A stretch of DNA of 64,000 nt from Lysinibacillus sphaericus. Its GTDB lineage: Bacteria; Bacillota; Bacilli; Bacillales_A; Planococcaceae. Position 1 is the stretch's first letter; every line of letters begins with the position of its first letter. Location: assembly GCF_006864135.1 (NCBI RefSeq), contig NZ_SADV01000009.1, forward strand, positions 62,001 to 126,000, in the 5' to 3' direction. Of this stretch, positions 57,350-64,000 are shown one piece after another. A program made the position numbers and the translations under genes. The notes under the pieces were generated by a model, which was not told the DNA's origin, searched no databases, and worked only from the letters and a program-made list of their open reading frames with translations.

Positions 57350-58617
57350 CGGTTTTTCGCATCTCCTAAAAGGTGGAACTGGAAGCCTGCTTCTTCCCAT
57401 TTATCGCGTTTTAAGCAGTTTTTCGTATCAAAGACGATTTTTGATTTCGCTGTAATTTCTGCAACGTCTAATGCTTTGAATTCATTATGATCCGTTAGAA
57501 CAACAATGATATCTGCATCTTTTGTCGCTTCTTCTAAGCTTTGTGTTTGTGTAGCATGTTTGTTTTCTTTAATGTGTGGATCGTATGAAATAACTTCTAA
57601 TCCAAGATTTTGTAACTCGTCAATAACGATTGTAGATGGACTTTCACGCATGTCATCTACGTTACCTTTGAAGGCTAGTCCAAGAACAGCTACTTTGCCA
57701 CTAGCAATTTTGTTTTGATTTAAGATTGCTTGTGTTTTTTGTGCTGTAAAGCTTGGCATACTATCATTTGTATTACGAGATAAATGAATAATTTGTGCTG
57801 TCTCGCCACCTAGCTCAACTAGGAACCAAGGGTCAACCGCGATACAGTGACCACCTACACCAGGACCTGGGAAGTGAACATTTACACGTGGGTGATAGTT
57901 CGCAAATTTAATCGCTTCCCAAATGTTTACGTCTAACTTCTCTGCTAATTTTGCAAGCTCATTGGCAAAAGCAATGTTTACATCACGATAAGTATTTTCC
58001 ATTACTTTTACTAACTCAGCTGTAGTGGCATCTGTAAGGTGGATTGTACCATTTACAAATGTTTGATAAAGCTCTTTTGTCATTTGTGCAGACTTGTCAT
58101 CAATCCCACCAACGATACGGTCGTTGTTCACTAATTCTTCAAAAATACGACCAGGAATTACACGCTCTGGTGAATGCGATACAAATAAATCTACACCAAA
58201 TTCAAGATTTGCTTTGATTAACTCTGGTAGCATAATGTGCTCTACAGTTTTCGGTGGTACTGTCGATTCAAGAATGACAAGGTCACCTTTTTTCAAGAGT
58301 GGCACGATCGAAGCCGTAGCTTGACGCACATATTCTAAATTCGCTGTATTATCAGGATTAATTGGCGACGGAACAGCAACGATGAATACGTCCGATTCCT
58401 GTGGTGTCGTTGACGCAGTTAAGAAACCTTCATCTACTGCTTTGTTCAGGCGCTCCTGCAATCCATTTTCTTCAATATGAAGTTTTTTCTCTTGAATACT
58501 TTTTACTGCTGCCGGGTTTACGTCCACCCCATGTACTTTTATGCCGTGGTTGGCAAACATTACAGCCGTTGGTAAACCGATGTAGCCAAGTCCAACGACA
58601 CAAATTGATTTAGTCAT
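57346..58617 (-). CDS. Nucleotide-sugar dehydrogenase, UDP-N-acetyl-D-mannosamine dehydrogenase type
   Basis: A 423-residue enzyme of the UDP-glucose/GDP-mannose dehydrogenase family. The N-terminal Rossmann NAD site is SICVVGLGYIGLPTAVMFA; the central domain has the catalytic cysteine in GVGGHCIAVDPWFLV (about residue 255). The sequence around it (HCIAVDPWF) is like WecC/UDP-ManNAc dehydrogenases rather than UDP-glucose dehydrogenases. The reaction would be UDP-ManNAc to UDP-ManNAcA with two NAD+. It is coupled to tagA by an ATGA overlap. It implies uronic-acid-type ManNAc in the wall polymer, an inference. UDP-GlcNAc dehydrogenase is a possible alternative. Confidence 0.87.
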   Translation of the reverse strand: MTKSICVVGLGYIGLPTAVMFANHGIKVHGVDVNPAAVKSIQEKKLHIEENGLQERLNKAVDEGFLTASTTPQESDVFIVAVPSPINPDNTANLEYVRQATASIVPLLKKGDLVILESTVPPKTVEHIMLPELIKANLEFGVDLFVSHSPERVIPGRIFEELVNNDRIVGGIDDKSAQMTKELYQTFVNGTIHLTDATTAELVKVMENTYRDVNIAFANELAKLAEKLDVNIWEAIKFANYHPRVNVHFPGPGVGGHCIAVDPWFLVELGGETAQIIHLSRNTNDSMPSFTAQKTQAILNQNKIASGKVAVLGLAFKGNVDDMRESPSTIVIDELQNLGLEVISYDPHIKENKHATQTQSLEEATKDADIIVVLTDHNEFKALDVAEITAKSKIVFDTKNCLKRDKWEEAGFQFHLLGDAKNR

Positions 58618-58789
58618 TCTCTATTCTTCCTTCCGTTTCAAAAACGAGTAGTTATGTTATATGTTCTATAAATGCGTGATGCATTTTGTTCTGCATTATA
58701 GTATACATCTTTCCACTGAAAGTGTGAATCAATTTGTTACTTTGTAGCTGTTTTCTGTGTCCGATTAGCAAAAGCTTTGTCGGTTTGTG

Positions 58790-58862
58790 GCGGTATTTCG
58801 GGTTTTAGCGGCGTTCTTCTTTGGTTAGCGGCGCAACTCACTCTTTTAGCGGCGAATTCCTA
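58790..58862 (-). repeat. 21-bp-period array F (GCCGCTAAA word, short)
   Basis: Three to four units of TTAGCGGCG (GCCGCTAAA on minus), 21 bases apart. The last unit lies inside the end of the NERD gene: its final codons (NSPLKE) are read from the repeat word. Confidence 0.85.
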
Positions 58863-59806
58863 TATAAGTCGGACAAATGGTACTTCCTAATTCGATCAGG
58901 CCCGATACTTGATAAATTTAATTTTTGTAAAAGCCGTTTTGCTATATACTGACTCTCAATATTCAAGAACTCACGACATTCACTGTTCGATATTGTATCT
59001 CCTACTAGCATGTGATAATCCAGTAGTGCTCGTATATGTGCGGTTTTACTTTGAAATTTACAACTTGGACAATACCAAGTCATGCGCAATTTCTCCATCC
59101 CAAACTCCCCACAGTTTTCACAATAAACACCACGCCGCAAAGCAGAGGCATCAATTTGATAGTATTGGCAAAGCGGAAATGGTGCCCTGTTCCGCAAATG
59201 TGACAAAATAATGGTTTTAATTTCTGTCATTGTTGTCGTCTCTTTACTTTTCTCTAAATGTTGATGCAGAAATATCGGTAGCTCTTTTGCCATTAAAATC
59301 GGCAATCGTCCATCCTCTCGATGAATATTTACATTATTAAATGGGAAGACAACAGCCCCATAAATGGGTATAGAAATATGTTGGGTGTCTAAGAAATGTT
59401 TCATACCTTGAATATATTGTTCAAGTTGAATTTCAGGATGCGTAAAAACATGAACCTCCCCAGATTCCGATGTACGAATGAGCTGGCGTGGGTCACTTTT
59501 AAAATGTACAGTTCCTCGAATATTTTTAATTTCTAATAGAATAATAGCGTTGGGGACAATGAGTAAAATATCAATTTGCATGGGAAAAACAGAGGGAAGT
59601 ATTACATTGTGAAAAATGTAGCAATCATTGAGCAGTGCTATTTGCTGTAGTTCCTTCATAACATATTGCTCACCAAAATCGCCTGCTTCTTTATTTTTAA
59701 GTTCCTGCTGAAAATTTTTATATTGTGGGTGCGTGGGCTGTAACCGAGTCACAAGGGCTTGAAGTCCTTTTGTCAATGGAGATGGTGCAAAGGGTTTTAC
59801 TAGCAA
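58838..59806 (-). CDS. NERD-domain (nuclease-related) protein with zinc ribbon
   Basis: A 322-residue protein starting at TTG 59806 (AAGGAG eight bases before). The NERD domain (about residues 35-150) has GDFGEQYVMKEL, then QIDILLIVPNAIILLEIKN, the D...E-x-K pattern of PD-(D/E)XK nucleases. A C-terminal zinc ribbon (about 233-260) reads CENCGEFGMEKL then WYCPSC. There is no signal peptide. The family is poorly studied, with suggested DNA-processing roles. It is a single gene between two repeat arrays; array F has replaced or added its last codons. Confidence 0.85.
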   Translation of the reverse strand: MLVKPFAPSPLTKGLQALVTRLQPTHPQYKNFQQELKNKEAGDFGEQYVMKELQQIALLNDCYIFHNVILPSVFPMQIDILLIVPNAIILLEIKNIRGTVHFKSDPRQLIRTSESGEVHVFTHPEIQLEQYIQGMKHFLDTQHISIPIYGAVVFPFNNVNIHREDGRLPILMAKELPIFLHQHLEKSKETTTMTEIKTIILSHLRNRAPFPLCQYYQIDASALRRGVYCENCGEFGMEKLRMTWYCPSCKFQSKTAHIRALLDYHMLVGDTISNSECREFLNIESQYIAKRLLQKLNLSSIGPDRIRKYHLSDLYRNSPLKE

Positions 59807-59844
59807 TCAATTCTCTCCTTTTCTATTTGAATTTTAATAGGTTT

Positions 59845-60290
59845 ATCAGCTAGTTTAGGATTCTTTCAGCGATTATAGCATGTCTATCAGCGGTTTTCAC
59901 TTTTTATCAGCGATTGTTGTACTCTTATCAGCGATGCTCTCTTCTTTATCAGCGATTGTTTCACTCTTATCAGCGATGTTCATCTTTTTATCAGCGATTG
60001 TTTCACTCTTATCAGCGATGCTCACCTTTTTATCAGCGATTGTTTCACTCTTATCAGTGATGTTCACCTTTTTATCAGCGATTGTTTCACTCTTATCAGC
60101 GATGTTCCCTTCTTTATCAGCGATTATTTCACTCTTATCAGCGATGTTCAGCTTTTAATCAGCGATCCTCTCTTCTTTATCGATTGCTTCACTTTCATCA
60201 GCGATTGTCCCACTTTTATCAACAGCTTTCACTTCTCTTTCAGCGATTGCACCTCTTTTATCAGCGACTTACTTTCATTTTCTAACTCCC
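59845..60290 (+). repeat. 21-bp-period array G (TATCAGCG word)
   Basis: About 20 units alternate TATCAGCGATTGTTTCACTCT-like and TATCAGCGATGTTCACC-like tails with a 42-base super-period; the outer units are degenerate. It fills the gap between the start of the NERD gene and the stop of the flagellin gene. Confidence 0.92.
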
Positions 60291-60295
60291 ACTAA

Positions 60296-60329
60296 AAAAA
60301 GGAATCTCCTTTAGTATCGGGGATTCCTT
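60296..60329 (-). terminator. Flagellin terminator overlapping the stop codon
   Basis: On minus, GGAATCCCC and GGAGATTCC pair across a loop containing the stop TAA, followed by a T-run. The last codons (RNPRY) are thus part of the hairpin. Confidence 0.8.
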
Positions 60330-61162
60330 GTTGTTCCGCTTTCGAGTAGTTTTAGAATCGATTGTGCTTGTTGCATGTGTATTGCTAGTACATATTGGCT
60401 TGCTTGCATTAGGATTTGTGCTTTTACCATGTTCATCATTTCTTTTGCGATATCGGCATCGCGAATGCGGGATTCGGCATCTTGTAGGTTTTCTGCTGTG
60501 TTTACGTTTGCATTATAGGCGTGCTCTAGGCGATTTTGGTAGGCGCCTAGTCTTGAGCGCTCGCTTGATACACGTTTTAAAGCCTCGTCCATTGTGGAAA
60601 TTGCTTTGTTGGCGTCGTTTCGAGTTGCGATGGATGTCTTATCGTCCAAGCCAAGTGCTCCAGCCCCCATATTGCCAATAAACAGCTCGATACTTTGGCC
60701 TGCGTTGGCACCTGCCTGAATTTTAATACCGTTTGTAGCATAATCCCCATTTAGTAATGTCTTTGTGTTAAACTCAGTGTCTTTCGAGATGCGTTGAATT
60801 TCTTTTTTCAATTCTTGAAATTCCTTATCGAGGTTCTCCCGATCACTATCTGTTAAAGTATCATTGCTCACCTGGACTGCGAGCTCACGCATGCGTTGGA
60901 TCATATCATGTACTTCATTTAGTGCACCCTCAGCTGTTTGAACAAGTGAAATACCATTCTGGATATTTTTCGCTGCCATGTTCAAGCCGCGTATTTGCGC
61001 ACGCATTTTTTCGGAAATCGCAAGTCCCGCTGGATCATCCGCAGCACTATTGATGCGGTAGCCTGAAGAAATTCGAAGCATTGCCTTGTTCATTGCACCG
61101 TAATGACTATTCATATTATTTAAAATTGACAACCCCGTTGCTGACCATTTTCCAAGCATCAT
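60311..61162 (-). CDS. Flagellin
   Basis: A 283-residue flagellin; GGGGGTGG precedes ATGATG. The conserved D0/D1 N-terminal region is clear (LRISSGYRINSAADDPAGLA, then AQIRGLNMAAKNIQNGISLV and QTAEGALNEVHDMIQRMREL), as is the C-terminal D1/D0 (LGAYQNRLEHAYNANVNTAE, DADIAKEMMNMVKAQILMQA). The variable middle is short (about 140-190), so it lacks D2/D3 outer domains, as in small Bacillus Hag proteins. The extreme N-terminus (MLGKWSATGLSILNNMNS) is unlike the common MRINHNIAALNT form, and the C-terminus has an extra ESGTTRNPRY tail. No flagellar genes are nearby. It may be an accessory flagellin. Confidence 0.9.
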   Translation of the reverse strand: MMLGKWSATGLSILNNMNSHYGAMNKAMLRISSGYRINSAADDPAGLAISEKMRAQIRGLNMAAKNIQNGISLVQTAEGALNEVHDMIQRMRELAVQVSNDTLTDSDRENLDKEFQELKKEIQRISKDTEFNTKTLLNGDYATNGIKIQAGANAGQSIELFIGNMGAGALGLDDKTSIATRNDANKAISTMDEALKRVSSERSRLGAYQNRLEHAYNANVNTAENLQDAESRIRDADIAKEMMNMVKAQILMQASQYVLAIHMQQAQSILKLLESGTTRNPRY

Positions 61163-61306
61163 TTCACCACCCCCATTGTTGTTTATATCGGTCTATGTTA
61201 GATTCCTTTAAGTTTATTTTGGTAATGTATTCTAATTTAGTAGGTTCTATACATCAATAACTTTTAGTTCATTTCCACATTTTAGACTTTAGACCCATCG
61301 ATATAT

Positions 61307-61345
61307 AAAAGCACCCGCTTTTCACATATGAAAAGTAGGTGCTTA
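61307..61345 (-). terminator. Terminator of the IDEAL-domain gene
   Basis: AAGCACC-GCTTTTCA pairs with TGAAAAG-AGGTGCTT, about 20 bases beyond the stop at 61363. Confidence 0.85.
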
Positions 61346-61362
61346 ATTGCAATACCGTGTAT

Positions 61363-61836
61363 TCAATTTTCGAAACCTCCGAGTTGATGGTTCTTTTGTT
61401 GTAGAAGTTCAAAAAAGAGATCTTTATTATGATCTAATAATGCCTGGTCTATTAAATTATCAATGTTTTGCTGCTCCAATTCTGCAATGAGCTGATCTAC
61501 TTCGCCAACAGTCACTGAAGATACAAGTGGTAACTGAGGCTTTGGAGTAGCGCTTTCAAGAATCGGTGCTAGATGCTCATGAACATTTGTAATTAATAAT
61601 AATTGATATAATGGCAGTCGGATAAAACGATTCCCTTTCTGGAAAACAAATACCTCGGATATATTTTCAATTTGTTGTGTATTCAAGTTGATAATCATCT
61701 CTTTACCTTCGATAGGAATGAAATGGAAAATCTCATTCTCTTTTAAAATAGAGAAATATTGATAAGCAAACACTAGACGTAGTTTATCTCCAGTGATTTT
61801 TGTGTAAAATGGCTTCATATATTGAACTTGCATCAT
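61363..61836 (-). CDS. IDEAL-domain protein
   Basis: A 157-residue protein without signal peptide; GGGAGG and AAGG precede ATGATG. Residues ~1-85 are a beta-rich unknown domain. The C-terminal ~118-150 matches the short IDEAL domain (LIDQALLDHNKDLFFELLQQ), seen in YpiB and other Bacillus proteins, where the name comes from the I-D-E-A-L-like motif. The domain's role is unclear. It is a single gene upstream of flagellin on the same strand, with its own terminator, so it is not obviously part of a flagellar operon. Confidence 0.8.
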   Translation of the reverse strand: MMQVQYMKPFYTKITGDKLRLVFAYQYFSILKENEIFHFIPIEGKEMIINLNTQQIENISEVFVFQKGNRFIRLPLYQLLLITNVHEHLAPILESATPKPQLPLVSSVTVGEVDQLIAELEQQNIDNLIDQALLDHNKDLFFELLQQKNHQLGGFEN

Positions 61837-62034
61837 CCTTATCCCTCCCTATTTATCTGATTATTCAGATTTTAACACAAATAAATTATCTTGTTAACTA
61901 TCTTCTCCTCGATTTTTTTATTTCAAATCATTCAGCTTATCATGTACGCATTTTAATCGTATAATGGAAGGACAGTCTTTTTTTCTTATATTTACACATG
62001 CCCACTAGCTATACATTTTGAAAGGAGTGAGGTT

Positions 62035-63609
62035 ATGGCATTGTCTATTGCCCAATTAGCTAAGGAACACCAAGAATTTATCCTTACCAAATTACAGGAA
62101 GCTGAACAGGCGTTACATCCTTCCTCTACTGAAGACGAAGAGCTAGTGCGTCGTGCTGTTTTTTCAGTGCGAAATAAATCAGTTGTCTTTGAACGTTTTA
62201 ATGGAGCAAGTTCTACATTATATGCAAGCGTACAGGATGTCAGACCTGCTACTGTAGAAATTGATTTTGCTAAAGAGGAGCTGCACTGTAACTGTCCTCA
62301 GCTGAAATGGTGTAGACATCAGGTTGGCTCATTGCTTGCTCTTTATCAGTATTTTGATTCGGTGCAAAATTGGTCAAGTGCATGGCGCGCTCAAAAATCA
62401 GTGCAATTAAAATCATTAGCAGATGAACGAAGTCCAGAAAGCTGGAGATTGATGGTCGATGAAGTCATGAAACGCTTATTGCCACCTGGGCGAATTCTAG
62501 AAGGATATGGCCTTTCAGCTATACGAACAGATGCATTGGAGCGACTTCAACGGCATATGCCTTTCGAGCGTGAGTGGCAGCCACTTTATAAGCTTTTTAT
62601 GGAGCTATCGATCTTTAATACAATATGGCGTCATTTAAATGAAACAAAAGGACATTCTTTGGATTCTCCTTATATGAAATATTATATTGATCAAAGTGTC
62701 CAATCATTCGAAAGTACATTGACGGAGCTAACGGGACGATCACGACTTTTTGCCACTGATCCATTTTATGATGCGATTCAGGAGTTAGTTCGAGAACTTT
62801 TATTGGAACGACAAGGATTATTTGCTGATCGACTACAAATATATATGCTACTTTGGGCAATGCTTTTTTATGAAAAGCCTCGTCGTGAACAGGAATTAGC
62901 ACTTATAAATAACCTTGAGAATCCTTCACCTGAGATTTCCTTGCAGTCATTAAAACTGCTATTTTATGTGCTGCTACAAAAAGAAAGTTTATTACAGGAA
63001 AGCATTGCACATATTGATGGACAACATATGCAGGACCTATTTGAGCTGGCTACTTTTGCAAAACGTGCTGGCGAATCACATGCACAGTCCATTATTTTAC
63101 GTGCAATGCTACCATTTACCGAAGTCTTTTTACAGCAAACAGTACCAGTTGTAAAACGTGCTCAATATGTAAGGCAATTTCAGCTTTTATACGAGGACAT
63201 ACAGCTTACGGAAGAACAGGAAGTTACATTATATAGTGCATTTGGTGTTTATGGGCTTCAACCGTTTTCGTTCCTTCTTATTAAAAAAGGACGTTATCGT
63301 GAATGGGCAGCCCTCCATCAGTTAAATCTCTCCTCCCTTTCTTATTTAGAAATGTGTGGATTAAAAGATGTACTTCAGGTTGCGCCTGCAACAGTATTGC
63401 CCTTATATCATCTATATGCCATGGCTGAAATTACACAAAAATCACGTATGAACTATAAGCAGGCTGTACGAATCTGGAAAAGTATGCGCAGTGCAGCAAA
63501 GCGTGCTGGTAAAACTGCTTATTTCGAGACATATATGCAAACAATTCGTGCAGAGTATAAACGACTTCGTGCATTACAAGAAGAAATTGAGAAAGGAAAC
63601 TTAGTATGA
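62035..63609 (+). CDS. SWIM zinc-finger protein (YwqB-like)
   Basis: A 524-residue cytoplasmic protein with a SWIM zinc motif near the N-terminus (about residues 83-96, LHCNCPQLKWCRHQ, the C-x-C...C-x-H pattern). The rest is helical with no recognised catalytic motif. AAAGGAGTGAGG precedes the ATG. It overlaps the next gene by an ATGA junction. In Bacillus subtilis the SWIM protein YwqB is paired with the SNF2-type helicase YwqA, which fits the downstream gene. SWIM domains often accompany SWI2/SNF2 ATPases; a DNA- or RNA-related role is inferred. Confidence 0.87.
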   Translation: MALSIAQLAKEHQEFILTKLQEAEQALHPSSTEDEELVRRAVFSVRNKSVVFERFNGASSTLYASVQDVRPATVEIDFAKEELHCNCPQLKWCRHQVGSLLALYQYFDSVQNWSSAWRAQKSVQLKSLADERSPESWRLMVDEVMKRLLPPGRILEGYGLSAIRTDALERLQRHMPFEREWQPLYKLFMELSIFNTIWRHLNETKGHSLDSPYMKYYIDQSVQSFESTLTELTGRSRLFATDPFYDAIQELVRELLLERQGLFADRLQIYMLLWAMLFYEKPRREQELALINNLENPSPEISLQSLKLLFYVLLQKESLLQESIAHIDGQHMQDLFELATFAKRAGESHAQSIILRAMLPFTEVFLQQTVPVVKRAQYVRQFQLLYEDIQLTEEQEVTLYSAFGVYGLQPFSFLLIKKGRYREWAALHQLNLSSLSYLEMCGLKDVLQVAPATVLPLYHLYAMAEITQKSRMNYKQAVRIWKSMRSAAKRAGKTAYFETYMQTIRAEYKRLRALQEEIEKGNLV

Positions 63610-64000
63610 TGACTATAAATGCTCCTTCCCCGTTTTCAAAAAAGCAACAGCTTCGTATTCATGCAGCACAGGAAGGATATTTTACGTTACAGGGATATAC
63701 TGCTGATGGTGCAGCAATGGAAGCAGACTCACTCATTTCTTCATTATTTTTTAACTATGAAGCGAATGTCTATGGTTTATTAACCAATCGCTCAGAACGT
63801 ACGATTGAAGTTTCAACCTCTGAGCTCCTTGATATTTTTTCACGGCGCTATCTGCATCCTTTTATTGACTGGCAAGGTACGAACACAGAAAGTCAGGTTT
63901 GGCTAGAAAAAGTGTCTGCTTTACAAACGTATTGGCAGGAGCCCTCGCTCTGGTCACACGCAGTAATTGCAGATGATTTTTCCACGCTAACATTCCCTAT
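63606..64000 (+). CDS. N-terminal part of a SNF2/DEAD-box helicase-type protein (YwqA-like, partial)
   Basis: Begins ATGATG at 63606 inside the end of the SWIM gene (ATGA overlap) and runs off the right edge after about 131 codons (start MMTINAPSPFSKKQQLRIHA). The visible part precedes any helicase core, so no Walker motif can be seen. The assignment rests on its coupling to a SWIM-domain gene, the arrangement of ywqB-ywqA in Bacillus, where YwqA is a SNF2-family ATPase. Confidence 0.7.
   Translation, partial: MMTINAPSPFSKKQQLRIHAAQEGYFTLQGYTADGAAMEADSLISSLFFNYEANVYGLLTNRSERTIEVSTSELLDIFSRRYLHPFIDWQGTNTESQVWLEKVSALQTYWQEPSLWSHAVIADDFSTLTFP

Noticed and set aside
59880..60158. Open frame coding FLSAIVSLLSAM repeats
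   Set aside because: Translation of array G; hydrophobic only because of the repeat sequence.

Overview
The window looks like low-GC chromosome of a Gram-positive, endospore-former-type bacterium of the Lysinibacillus/Bacillus sphaericus kind. The reasons are its S-layer proteins with N-terminal SLH domains, an accessory SecA2/SlaP pair, genes for a pyruvylated secondary cell-wall polysaccharide (SCWP), a flagellin, Bacillus-type ribosome-binding sites, and frequent TTG/GTG starts. The genus is inferred from protein style. I ran no database search.

Layout. 1-4048: divergent tagO-like gene (partial), then secA2-slaP, the export pair for S-layer proteins. 4105-5653: a 21-bp-period repeat array and a LysM-NlpC/P60 hydrolase. 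5903-9468: BrnQ amino-acid carrier, S41/PDZ protease, TetR regulator. 9873-13641: three overlapping genes (polysaccharide pyruvyl transferase, GT4 glycosyltransferase, MurJ-type flippase) that fit SCWP synthesis and pyruvylation. 13988-40820: a long run of secreted surface proteins, most with three SLH domains: phosphodiester glycosidase, glucosaminidase, a GATase-like protein, three tandem amidase paralogs, an NlpC/P60 protein, a CAP protein, an SLH-only gene broken by one stop codon, and a protein of unknown C-terminal domain. Between them lie a Wzy-like polymerase, a 14-repeat helical surface protein, and a membrane-protein/HlyD-adaptor operon. 41160-56031: two complete S-layer protein genes flank an acyltransferase and a large secreted double nuclease. 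56633-58617: UDP-ManNAc dehydrogenase-type gene and TagA/WecG transferase. 58838-64000: NERD nuclease-like protein, flagellin, IDEAL-domain protein, and the ywqB-ywqA-like SWIM/SNF2 pair (second partial).

The genes fit one cell-surface system. Polysaccharide genes build and pyruvylate the wall polymer, SecA2/SlaP export the S-layer proteins, and SLH domains dock S-layer subunits and a set of murein hydrolases on that polymer.

The most unusual non-coding feature is a family of intergenic arrays at seven or more loci. They carry three different sequence words (TATCAGCG, GCCGCTAAA, GCCTWTGCTCC) but one common period of 21 bp, which is two turns of B-DNA. They sit just downstream of genes, at three places between convergent genes, and one supplies the last codons of a gene. 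There are also two ~300-bp MITE-like elements with matching terminal inverted repeats, a miniature relative of them, and a nested RNA-like structure after brnQ.
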